A program made the translations under genes and the position numbers. From Citricoccus sp. WCRC_4 (GTDB lineage Bacteria; Actinomycetota; Actinomycetes; Actinomycetales; Micrococcaceae), in assembly GCA_026645375.1 (NCBI GenBank), contig JAPFFX010000405.1:1-9963 (forward strand): a DNA stretch of 9,963 bases, given 5' to 3'. Shown here one piece after another: positions 1-6,502 of this stretch; position 1 is the stretch's first letter, and each line of letters starts with the position of its first letter. The notes beneath the pieces are model-generated. The model saw only the letters and a list, made by a program, of their open reading frames with translations, was not told the DNA's origin and did not search any database.

Positions 1-1
1 G

Positions 2-214
2 GCGTTCGGACTGCTGGTGCAGGCCATCCGGCGCGCGAGCCGACTGGCCGTCACCATGGAGGCCCGCGGCTTCGGCGCCGGCGCCCGGACGTGGGCCCGG
101 ACCTCACGGTTCACGGCGATGGACGCCCGGGTCGTCCTCGGCGGGTGCGCCCTGGCCGCACTGGCCGCCGGCCTGGCCCTGGGGGCGGGGACGTGGAACC
201 TGGTCTGGGACTGA
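2..214 (+). CDS. ecfT: EcfT-type energy-coupling factor transporter membrane protein, C-terminal part (5' end outside window)
   Basis: The last 70 codons of a gene whose start lies to the left of the window; the frame is open from base 2 and stops with TGA at 212-214. EcfT is the membrane scaffold that couples two ATPases to a substrate-binding S component in vitamin and metal importers. The fragment has the features of the EcfT C-terminus: a basic amphipathic stretch (IRRASRLAVTMEARGFG) with the conserved Ala-Arg-Gly motif that contacts the ATPase, then a final membrane helix (VVLGGCALAALAAGLALGAG) and a short end (TWNLVWD). The ATPase and S-component genes would be expected upstream, which cannot be checked here. 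It is convergent with the pabC-like gene at 269. CbiQ/BioN-type relatives share this motif, so the substrate cannot be told. Confidence 0.8.
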   Translation, partial: AFGLLVQAIRRASRLAVTMEARGFGAGARTWARTSRFTAMDARVVLGGCALAALAAGLALGAGTWNLVWD

Positions 215-251
215 GCCTGGTCCGGGACTGAACCTGTCCGGGGGCTGAGCC
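201..251. repeat. Three tandem copies of an imperfect 17-bp repeat across the ecfT stop codon
   Basis: Copies lie at 201-217 (TGGTCTGGGACTGAGCC), 218-234 (TGGTCCGGGACTGAACC) and 235-251 (TGTCCGGGGGCTGAGCC). Copies 1 and 2 agree at 15 of 17 positions; copy 3 is more diverged and aligns best with a one-base shift. The first copy encodes the last residues of EcfT and its TGA stop. Because 17 is not a multiple of three, each copy carries TGA in a different frame. The third copy overlaps the hairpin at 245-272. The likely origin is local slippage duplication. Confidence 0.8.
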
Positions 252-272
252 CGGCCCTGGGGCCGGGTTCAG
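245..272. terminator. Hairpin between convergent ecfT and pabC-like genes, candidate bidirectional terminator
   Basis: Stem 245-256 pairs with 261-272 around the 4-base loop CTGG. The core CCCGGCC/GGCCGGG is perfect and extends outward through CTGAG/TTCAG with one G-T wobble. It lies 30 bases after the ecfT stop and overlaps the stop codon of the minus-strand gene (269-271). There is no T-run on either side, as is common for terminators of high-GC actinobacteria. Confidence 0.6.
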
Positions 273-1339
273 TGCAGCGGGCCGTGCCGCCCGGGGGATC
301 GGTCCTCGTCCAGGAAGACCGAGAGCTGTTCGGTCAGTTCCCGGTCCACGTCCAGGGGGACCCCGTCCAGGGACGTCACCGGGGCCACCCCGCGCACGGA
401 GGACACGAGCCACACGCCGTCCGCGTCGAACAGGTCCGACGGCTCCAGCGGACCGTAGCCGAGGTCCCAGCCGGCCGCCTGGGCGGCGGCGAAGATGGTG
501 CCCTGGCTGGTGCCCGGCAGGATCCCGGAGCTGCGCAGCGGCGTGACCAGCTCCACGGTGTCCGGGCCGTCGGCGGTCGGGATCCGGCGGGCCAGCAGCA
601 CGGTCGAGGTGGGCCCTTCGAGGACCTTGCCGTCGGAGGAGACGAAGATGACGTCGTCGGCCCCCTGGGCGGCGGCGAACCGCATGGCCGCCATGTTCAC
701 GGCGTAGCTGAGGGTCTTCGCGCCCATGAGCAGCCACGGGGCGCGCTCGGAGACGGAGGAGTCGAAGCCGCGGTCCAGCAGCAGGACGGACAGGCCCCGC
801 TCGCGCCCGGACGCCAGCCCGGGGGAGACGGGGGAGACCAGCACCCAGTACGTGCCGGTCAGCGCCGGTGCGTCCGGAGCGGTCCCCGCGGTGATGTCCT
901 TCAGCTCGCCGTCGGAGCCGGTGTCCGCGGTGCCCCGCACGTAGTGCCCGCCACCCGGGGCGCCCTCCGGGCCCCGCGTGGCCACGAGCTTGACCACGGC
1001 GTCCCTGCCCGGGTTGCCGGCCGCGTAGGCCGTCAGCCCGGTGACCGCCGCCTGGCGCCAGGCCTGGGCGTCCGGGACCGGCAGGTCGAGGGAGGCGGCC
1101 GAGGAGACCAGCCGCTCCAGGTGGGAGTCCTCCTTGCGGATCCGGTGCCCGGTGTCCCCGGCGAGGGCGGTCATCGTCTCGAAGATCCCGTCGCCGCGGG
1201 TCAGGCCCTGGTCCGTGACCAGCACGGCAGGCTGCCGCGGATCGGCGACCCGGGTGCCGACCCCGTCCGCGGACGGGTCGAGGAACACGACCACGGAGCC
1301 ACCGGGCTCCGGGATGAACGATGCGGATTCGTGCGTCAT
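269..1339 (-). CDS. pabC: Probable 4-amino-4-deoxychorismate lyase (class IV aminotransferase fold)
   Basis: A 356-residue PLP enzyme of fold type IV. Aminodeoxychorismate lyase releases pyruvate from aminodeoxychorismate to give p-aminobenzoate for folate, in the cytoplasm. Visible motifs are an N-terminal VTDQGLTRGDGIFETM (residues 41-56), the PLP lysine K208 in LLMGAKTLSYAVNMAA, and E241 in SSDGKVLEGPTSTVLLA, followed by SSGILPGTSQGTI (270-282) that closes the cofactor phosphate pocket. The frame stays open to 1408; ATG at 1339 is chosen because the protein then begins just before the conserved VVVFLDP segment, but ATG at 1357 is possible and neither has a strong ribosome site. Residues about 127-160 are a Gly/Thr/Asp-rich stretch that looks like an insertion. 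Branched-chain or D-amino-acid aminotransferases share the fold, but the motif set matches actinobacterial proteins annotated as PabC. Confidence 0.8.
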   Translation of the reverse strand: MTHESASFIPEPGGSVVVFLDPSADGVGTRVADPRQPAVLVTDQGLTRGDGIFETMTALAGDTGHRIRKEDSHLERLVSSAASLDLPVPDAQAWRQAAVTGLTAYAAGNPGRDAVVKLVATRGPEGAPGGGHYVRGTADTGSDGELKDITAGTAPDAPALTGTYWVLVSPVSPGLASGRERGLSVLLLDRGFDSSVSERAPWLLMGAKTLSYAVNMAAMRFAAAQGADDVIFVSSDGKVLEGPTSTVLLARRIPTADGPDTVELVTPLRSSGILPGTSQGTIFAAAQAAGWDLGYGPLEPSDLFDADGVWLVSSVRGVAPVTSLDGVPLDVDRELTEQLSVFLDEDRSPGRHGPLH

Positions 1340-1377
1340 GGACCCCAGACTACGCATCCGGCCCCACGTTCCGAGCT

Positions 1378-1418
1378 CACCCCTGGTGCGCGCCGGACAC
1401 CGGCGCACGGCAGGGGTG
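1378..1418 (-). terminator. Compound hairpin downstream of the MMPL exporter gene, candidate terminator
   Basis: CACCCCTG (1378-1385) is the exact complement of CAGGGGTG (1411-1418). Nested inside are GTG/CAC and the perfect 6-bp stem CGCCGG (1391-1396)/CCGGCG (1400-1405) with the loop ACA, separated by two-base bulges. The structure starts 38 bases after the exporter stop codon on the minus strand and before the pabC-like start, so it would separate the two transcripts. No T-run follows. The rest of the 1340-1455 gap shows nothing else clear. Confidence 0.55.
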
Positions 1419-1455
1419 ACCTCGGCCCGGCGGGGCGGCGGACGGCGCGGTCCCG

Positions 1456-4182
1456 TCAGACCCGGGCCGGTTCCGGTTCGGGAGCCGCGTCGCCGGCGCC
1501 ATCAGCCGGGGCGCCCTGGTCGGCCGGCCCGGCCGCGTCGTCCGCCGGCTGGCCGGGCTCCGCGCGGGAGTGGTCGCGCTCCAGGGCGGCACCCTCCACG
1601 TCCACGTTCGGCAGGATCCTGTCCAGCCACCGCGGCAGCCACCAGGCGGCGTCGCCGACCAGGTGCATCAGGGCGGGCATCAGCAGCAACCGCACCAGGA
1701 AGGCATCCAGCAGCACGCCGAAGGCCAGGCCGAAGCCGATGGGCCGGATCATGGCCGACTCGGCGAAGACGAACCCGCCGAACACGGAGATCATGATGAT
1801 CGCCGCGGCGGCGACCACGGCCCGGCCCGCGTGCAGGCCGTCCATCACGGCCACGCGGGACGGGGCCCCGTGGGCGTAGGACTCGCGCATGCCGGAGGAG
1901 ATGAACAGCTGGTAGTCCATGGCCAGCCCGAACAGCACGCCCACCATGATGGTCGGCAGGAAGGCCAGGATCGGCCCCGGGTTGTGCACCCCGAACACCG
2001 TGGACAACCAGCCCCACTGGTAGATGGCCACCACGCCGCCCATGGCCGCGAAGACGGACAGGATGAACCCGCCGGTCGCGATCAGCGGGACCACCAGCGA
2101 GCGGAACACCAGGATCATGATGAGCAGGGACAGCCCGACGACGACGCCCAGGTAGAGCGGCAGCGCACCGGACAGCTTGTCCGCCACGTCGATGAACCCG
2201 CTGGTCATGCCGGCCACGGCCAGGTCGGAGGCCTCCCCTGCCGGCACGGTGGCCCGCAGGTCGTGCACCAGCGCCTCGGTCGAGACCGCGTTGGGGCCCT
2301 CGGCCGGGATGACCTGGAACATCATCATGGTGGAGTCCTCGTTGACGGCGGCCGGGACCACCACCTCCACGTGGTCCAGGGACGCCAGCTGCTCGCCGAC
2401 GGCGATCTGCTGGTCCATGACCTCGCCCTCGTCCAGGCCGGCGGGCAGGTCGGCGGTGACCACGAGCGGGCCGTTGTAGCCCTCCCCGAAGGCCCCGCCG
2501 AGGGCCGTGTAGGACTGGTATGCGGCCGACTCCGGCGGTTCGGAGCCGCCGTCCGGCAGGCCCAGGCGCATGGAGAAGAACGGGATGGCCACGATCGCCA
2601 GCGCCAGCACGGAGCCCAGCGAGATCAGCACGGCGCGGCCGGTGGGCATGGCCGTGCGCTGCCGGCCGGCGCCGTGGGACCGGCGGGCCTCGAGGTGGCC
2701 GGCGGAGGCCGACTCGCGGCCCCGTTCCTCCTGGCGGCGCAGGCCCGACTCCACGGCGCGGAGCTCCTGGTCCCGCTGCAGCCGCGCGCGTTCCGTGCGG
2801 CTCAGCGCGCGGTGGCCGATCAGCCCGAGCAGCGCGGGGGTGAGGGAGACGGCGATCAGCACGGCGACCAGCACGCAGAAGGCGCCCACGGTGCCCATCA
2901 GGCCCAGGAACGGGATGCCGGTGACGTTCAGCGCGGCCAGCGCGATGATCACGGTCAGGCCCGCGAACACCACGGCGTTGCCGGAGGTGCCATTGGCCAG
3001 GCCGATCGACTCGTGCAGCGGTGCGCCGTCCTTGAGCTGGCGGCGGTGCCGGTTGACGATGAACAGCGCGTAGTCGATGCCCACGGCCAGGCCGAGCATG
3101 AGGCCCAGCACGGGGGTGACCGAGAGCATCTCGATCATGCCGGAGAACGCCAGGGACCCGGCGGCCCCGATGCCCACGCCGATGAGCGCGGTGAGGATCG
3201 GCAGGCCCGCGCTGATGAGGGTGCCGAGCATGATGACCAGCACGATCGCGGCCACGACCAGGCCGATGACCTCGGCCGGGCCCACGATGCTGGGGATGGT
3301 CTGGGACAGCGAGGTGGTCGGCAGCACCTCGACGCCCTCGATGTCCGCGTCCTCCAGGGCGGAGACCACGGCGCCCTGGATGTCCTCGGTGACGTCCAGG
3401 GTGGGCCGGTCGAACACCACGTTCCCGACGGCGGTGCTCCCGTCCTCGGAGACGGTCCGGTAGTCCCCGGCCAGGGCCAGCAGGTCCTCGCCGCGGTCGA
3501 GCTCGGCGCTGCCGGCCTCGGTCTCCGCGGCGCCCTCCTCCAGCTGAGTCCGTTGCGCCTGAAGCTGTGCCCGGCCGTCCTCGAGCTGGGCGCGGCCGGC
3601 GTCCAGCTGGGCCTGCTGGGCGTCCAGCTGGGCGATCATCGCCGGCGGGGTGCCGGCCGCCTCGGCCTGGGCCCGGGCGGCGTCGAGCTCGGCCTGTCCC
3701 GCGTCCAGTTGCCGTTCTGAGGCGTCCAGCTGCTCCTCGGCCCGGGCGATCCGTTCCCGCCCGGTCTCGACCTGCTCCTGTCCGTCGGCCAGCTGGGCGC
3801 GACCGTCCTCGATCCGGGCACGCTGGTCGGACAGCTCGGCCTCGGTGGTGAAGGGGTCCACCACGGCGTCCACGCCCTCGAGGCCCTCCACCTCGGAGAG
3901 CACCCCGCCGATGCCCCGGCGCTGGCCCTCGGTGAGTTCCGTGCCGTCGGTGGTGCGGAACACCACCGAGCCGGTCCCGTTGGCCGCCTCGGGGAACTCC
4001 TCCTGGAGCCGGTCCGTGACCTGGGACGTCGGGGTGCCGGGGATGGTGATGGAGGTGGTGAGGGTGCCGCCGAAGGCCAGGAACCCGCCCACGGACAGGG
4101 CCAGCGCCGCCAGCCAGGCGACGATGGCGACCCAGGGCCGGCGGGACGAGGCGAAACCGAGGCGGTAGAGCAGTTCGGCCAT
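1456..4182 (-). CDS. MMPL/RND-family membrane exporter with heptad-repeat hairpin domain
   Basis: A 908-residue inner-membrane transporter of the MMPL family, which uses proton flow to export lipids, drugs or other hydrophobic molecules. The start at 4182 is set by AAGGAG at 4191-4196, eight bases upstream; an in-frame ATG at 4239 lacks such support. Order: TM1 (residues about 17-38), an extracytoplasmic loop holding the heptad hairpin (118-235), TM2-6 (about 303-456), a charged cytoplasmic linker (457-512), TM7 (about 516-537), a second extracytoplasmic domain (540-672), TM8-12 (about 673-843), and a 45-residue acidic, Ala/Pro-rich tail. The paired Asp-Tyr residues of the MMPL proton relay are visible in GIDYALFI (D370, Y371) and GLAMDYQLFI (D756, Y757). 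The duplicated halves make it a full-length member. The divergent TetR gene and the operator suggest it is induced by a ligand. The substrate is unknown. Confidence 0.92.
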   Translation of the reverse strand: MAELLYRLGFASSRRPWVAIVAWLAALALSVGGFLAFGGTLTTSITIPGTPTSQVTDRLQEEFPEAANGTGSVVFRTTDGTELTEGQRRGIGGVLSEVEGLEGVDAVVDPFTTEAELSDQRARIEDGRAQLADGQEQVETGRERIARAEEQLDASERQLDAGQAELDAARAQAEAAGTPPAMIAQLDAQQAQLDAGRAQLEDGRAQLQAQRTQLEEGAAETEAGSAELDRGEDLLALAGDYRTVSEDGSTAVGNVVFDRPTLDVTEDIQGAVVSALEDADIEGVEVLPTTSLSQTIPSIVGPAEVIGLVVAAIVLVIMLGTLISAGLPILTALIGVGIGAAGSLAFSGMIEMLSVTPVLGLMLGLAVGIDYALFIVNRHRRQLKDGAPLHESIGLANGTSGNAVVFAGLTVIIALAALNVTGIPFLGLMGTVGAFCVLVAVLIAVSLTPALLGLIGHRALSRTERARLQRDQELRAVESGLRRQEERGRESASAGHLEARRSHGAGRQRTAMPTGRAVLISLGSVLALAIVAIPFFSMRLGLPDGGSEPPESAAYQSYTALGGAFGEGYNGPLVVTADLPAGLDEGEVMDQQIAVGEQLASLDHVEVVVPAAVNEDSTMMMFQVIPAEGPNAVSTEALVHDLRATVPAGEASDLAVAGMTSGFIDVADKLSGALPLYLGVVVGLSLLIMILVFRSLVVPLIATGGFILSVFAAMGGVVAIYQWGWLSTVFGVHNPGPILAFLPTIMVGVLFGLAMDYQLFISSGMRESYAHGAPSRVAVMDGLHAGRAVVAAAAIIMISVFGGFVFAESAMIRPIGFGLAFGVLLDAFLVRLLLMPALMHLVGDAAWWLPRWLDRILPNVDVEGAALERDHSRAEPGQPADDAAGPADQGAPADGAGDAAPEPEPARV
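3478..3831 (-). repeat. Coding heptad (LxxGxxx) repeats forming a predicted helical hairpin in the exporter
   Basis: This stretch encodes exporter residues 118-235. Aliphatic residues fall every seventh position at 124, 131, 138, 145, 152, 159, 166 and again at 186, 193, 200, 207, 214, 228 (T at 221). Three places after each comes a small residue, mostly Gly, or Gln (127, 134, 141, 148, 155, 162, 169; 189, 196, 203, 210, 217, 224, 231). The two series are separated by AAGTPPAMI at 175-183, a natural turn at the midpoint. At DNA level some units are nearly identical, for example GTCCAGCTGGGC at 3601 and 3622, exactly 21 bp apart. It resembles the xxxLxxG heptad repeats known from other actinobacterial and Firmicute surface proteins. 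Confidence 0.85.
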
Positions 4183-4271
4183 GAGGGGCGCTCCTTCGGG
4201 AGGGAAAGACTGCAGCGGGGACCGGAGACGGCGCATCATGGCAGGGTCCGCCGGCGGGTCCGGCGACCACT

Positions 4272-4299
4272 ATAGTAGACGGACCGTCTCGTATTGAAA
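4272..4299 (-). promoter_or_regulatory. Candidate promoter of the MMPL exporter gene
   Basis: Read on the minus strand, TTTCAA (4294-4299) and TACTAT (4272-4277) are separated by 16 bases. The -10 fits TAnnnT and the -35 is weak. The spacer is almost filled by the AGACGG/CCGTCT palindrome, which would explain repression by the neighbouring TetR. Transcription would begin near 4265, giving a leader of about 80 bases. Confidence 0.45.
4277..4289. promoter_or_regulatory. Probable TetR operator palindrome AGACGG-A-CCGTCT
   Basis: A perfect 6-bp inverted repeat with one central base, in the divergent region between the exporter and tetR. Sites built on AGACGGNCCGTCT are familiar in front of TetR-regulated actinobacterial genes. 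It lies 88 bases upstream of the tetR start, adjacent to TATAGT (4271-4276), which could act as a plus-strand -10 for tetR without a recognisable -35. One site could therefore control both directions. A second, weaker palindrome CCGGT-C-ACCGG lies at 4311-4321 in the tetR leader. Confidence 0.7.
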
Positions 4300-4376
4300 C
4301 AGGGTCTCCCCCGGTCACCGGTGCCCGCGACGACGCGGGGCGGTGGGGCGGGACCGGCAGGCACAGGAGGTCATCG

Positions 4377-4979
4377 GTGAACGCAGCATCAGGGCCCGCT
4401 TCCGCGGAACAGCGGGGGCGTCCGCGCAGTGAGAAGGCCCGCGTCGCCGTCCTGACCGCGGCCGCCGACCTCATGCTGGCCGGTGGATTCGAGCACCTCA
4501 CCGTCGAGGGCATCGCCGCGGCGGCTGGCGTCGGCAAGCAGACCGTCTACCGCTGGTGGGGGTCCAAGGCCGAGGTGGTCGTCGAGGCCATCGCCGAGAA
4601 GTACCTGGACGTGCCGATCGGCGGTCCGGCGGACACCGGGGACCTGCGGGCCGACCTGCGGGCGTGGCTGATGGAGATCCGTGACCGGGTCGAGGAGGGG
4701 GACACCTCACGGCTGGTGCAGGCCATCATGTCCGCCCTCGCCGCGGCGGGAGAGACGGCCGAGGCGATCGACGAGGCCCTGATCCAGCCGATCATGACCG
4801 GCCTCGACGCCCGGTTCCACGCGCATGACCGCGCCCACCCGCGATCCCTGCCGGCGCCGCCGTCGTTCCTGGCCGAGACCGTGGGCGCGAGCCTGCTGCT
4901 GCACGTGATGTTCGGCCGTCCGCTGGACGAGGAGCGGATCGGGCGGCTGCTGGACCTGGTGGCCCCGTCCGCACCGTAG
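4377..4979 (+). CDS. TetR-family transcriptional repressor
   Basis: A 200-residue regulator beginning at GTG (4377), fixed by AGGAGG at 4365-4370 with 6-base spacing. The N-terminal DNA-binding domain covers about residues 15-70, with the helix-turn-helix in LTVEGIAAAAGVGKQTVYRW (41-60) followed by WGSKAEVV, the typical TetR signature. An arginine-rich arm (EQRGRPRSEKAR, 11-22) precedes it. Residues 80-200 are helical and form the ligand and dimer domain; their sequence does not reveal the ligand. It is divergent from the MMPL exporter, with a palindrome between them, so it is most likely that exporter's repressor and an autoregulator. It ends 9 bases before the cardiolipin synthase gene, suggesting co-transcription. 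Confidence 0.93.
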   Translation: MNAASGPASAEQRGRPRSEKARVAVLTAAADLMLAGGFEHLTVEGIAAAAGVGKQTVYRWWGSKAEVVVEAIAEKYLDVPIGGPADTGDLRADLRAWLMEIRDRVEEGDTSRLVQAIMSALAAAGETAEAIDEALIQPIMTGLDARFHAHDRAHPRSLPAPPSFLAETVGASLLLHVMFGRPLDEERIGRLLDLVAPSAP

Positions 4980-4988
4980 GCTGAGGGG

Positions 4989-6488
4989 ATGCTCTGGCCG
5001 CTCGCCGAGTTCGGCAACTATCCCCACTGGCTGACCATCCTGTTCTGGGTGGTCGACGTCGGCATCCGTGTGCTGCTGCTGGGCATCGTGCCGGGCGGCC
5101 GCCGTCCCGCCGTGGCGATGGCCTGGCTGCTGGTCATCTTCTTCCTGCCGCTGCCCGGCCTCGTGCTGTTCCTGCTGCTGGGCTCGTTCCGGCTCGGCGG
5201 CCAGCGCAAGACCCGCCAGCGCGCGGTCAACGAGGCCCTGGGCCGGGCCACCTCGCACCTGGAGCTGCCGAACGACGCCGGCCAGGCACCCCTGTACGTG
5301 GCCTCGGCCGCGCGCCTGACCCGGAACCTGACCAGCTTCCCGATGCTCGACGGCAACCACTTCGAGTTCATCACCGACTACCGGGCGTCGATGCGGCGGA
5401 TGGCGGAGGACATCGACCGGGCCACGGACTACGTGAACCTGGTCTTCTACATCACGGCGCTGGACCCCGAGGGCCGGGAGGGGTACGCCAACGAAGTGCT
5501 GGACGCCCTGGAACGAGCGAAGGACAGGGGGGTGGCGGTGCGGATCCTGTTCGACCACATCGCCTCGCGGCGCGTGCCCGGATACCGGAAGCTGACCCGC
5601 AGGCTGGACGCGGCCGGGCTGGAGTACCACCCCGCCATGCCCGTGATGCCGTTGCGCGGCAAGTACCAGCGCCCGGACCTGCGCAACCACCGCAAGATCC
5701 TCGTGGTGGACGGGCTGGTCGGCTACACCGGCTCGCAGAACATGATCGAGCCCGGGTACAAGCGGCCCTCGGCCCACCGGATGGGCCGGGAGTGGGTGGA
5801 CCTGATGGCCCGGGTCACCGGCCCCACCGTGGCCTCGCTGGACATCGTCTTCGCCACCGACTGGTACTCGGAGACGGGGGACCCCTTGGAGGGGAAGCTG
5901 CGGGACCCCTCGGAGGAGGAACTGAACAACCACGAGGGCTCGATCGCCCAGGTGGTGCCCTCCGGCCCAGGGTTCGCCAACGAGAACAACCTGCGCCTGT
6001 TCAACCATCTCTTCTACGCGGCCAAGCGCCGGCTCGTGGTGGTCTCGCCGTACCTGGTGCCGGACGACTCGATGCTCTACGCCCTGACCACCGCCGCCCA
6101 GAAGGGCGTCCACGTGGAACTGTTCGTGTGCCGCAAGGCCGACCAGTTCATGGTCCACCACGCCCAGCAGTCCTACTACGACGCCCTCCTGGCCGCCGGG
6201 ATCCGCATCTGGCGCTACCCGGACCCGAACGTGCTGCACGCCAAGCTGTTCACCGTGGACGACGACGTGGCCGTCTTCGGCTCCTCCAACATGGACATGC
6301 GCTCGTTCTCGCTGAACATGGAGGTCTCCGTGCTCACGGTCGGTGCGGAGATGGTCGAGGCCCTCACCGAGGTGATCGAGCAGTACCGGGAGGTCTCCGA
6401 GGAGCTGACGAAGGAGCAGTGGGACGCCCGACCGCGGGCCGAGCGCTGGGTGGACAACGTCTTCCGCCTCACCTCGGCCCTGCAATGA
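4989..6488 (+). CDS. cls: Cardiolipin synthase (phospholipase D superfamily, two HKD motifs)
   Basis: A 499-residue membrane enzyme joining two phosphatidylglycerol molecules into cardiolipin and glycerol (bacterial Cls type). Two N-terminal membrane helices (about residues 14-34 and 41-65, the PLDc_N region) precede two catalytic domains. HKD motif 1 is RNHRKILVVDG (H234, K236, D241), with GSQN following; motif 2 is LHAKLFTVDDD (H417, K419, D424), with GSSNMDMRS following. Both are intact and length is normal for the family. The ATG at 4989 is directly preceded by GAGGGG with almost no spacing, a poor ribosome site, so translation may depend on coupling to tetR, which stops at 4979 in the same frame. 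Its end is only 14 bp from the convergent dehydrogenase gene, and no clear terminator is seen in between. Confidence 0.93.
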   Translation: MLWPLAEFGNYPHWLTILFWVVDVGIRVLLLGIVPGGRRPAVAMAWLLVIFFLPLPGLVLFLLLGSFRLGGQRKTRQRAVNEALGRATSHLELPNDAGQAPLYVASAARLTRNLTSFPMLDGNHFEFITDYRASMRRMAEDIDRATDYVNLVFYITALDPEGREGYANEVLDALERAKDRGVAVRILFDHIASRRVPGYRKLTRRLDAAGLEYHPAMPVMPLRGKYQRPDLRNHRKILVVDGLVGYTGSQNMIEPGYKRPSAHRMGREWVDLMARVTGPTVASLDIVFATDWYSETGDPLEGKLRDPSEEELNNHEGSIAQVVPSGPGFANENNLRLFNHLFYAAKRRLVVVSPYLVPDDSMLYALTTAAQKGVHVELFVCRKADQFMVHHAQQSYYDALLAAGIRIWRYPDPNVLHAKLFTVDDDVAVFGSSNMDMRSFSLNMEVSVLTVGAEMVEALTEVIEQYREVSEELTKEQWDARPRAERWVDNVFRLTSALQ

Positions 6489-6502
6489 GCCGGTGACGCT
6501 CC

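Noticed and set aside
272..1879. A 535-codon plus-strand open frame opposite the pabC-like gene
   Set aside because: Crosses two real genes and a terminator hairpin, low-complexity translation, no ribosome site.
1570..3720. A 716-codon plus-strand open frame opposite the exporter
   Set aside because: Rich in His, Gln, Asp and Gly with no recognisable domain; it is the antisense of a GC-rich gene.
3478..3831. Possible CRISPR or mobile-element repeat array
   Set aside because: The repeat unit is 21 bp, in frame and continuous with the protein's heptads; there are no spacers.
4183..4239. Upstream in-frame ATG at 4239 for the exporter
   Set aside because: It would add 19 residues (MMRRLRSPLQSF...) over the proper AAGGAG site at 4191-4196; ATG 4182 has the correct spacing and starts right before TM1.
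1502..4537. A 1011-codon open frame on the minus strand overlapping the exporter and tetR
   Set aside because: The translation is Arg/Gly/Pro-rich without domains and is a +1-type shadow of the MMPL gene; the exporter frame has clear membrane segments and motifs.
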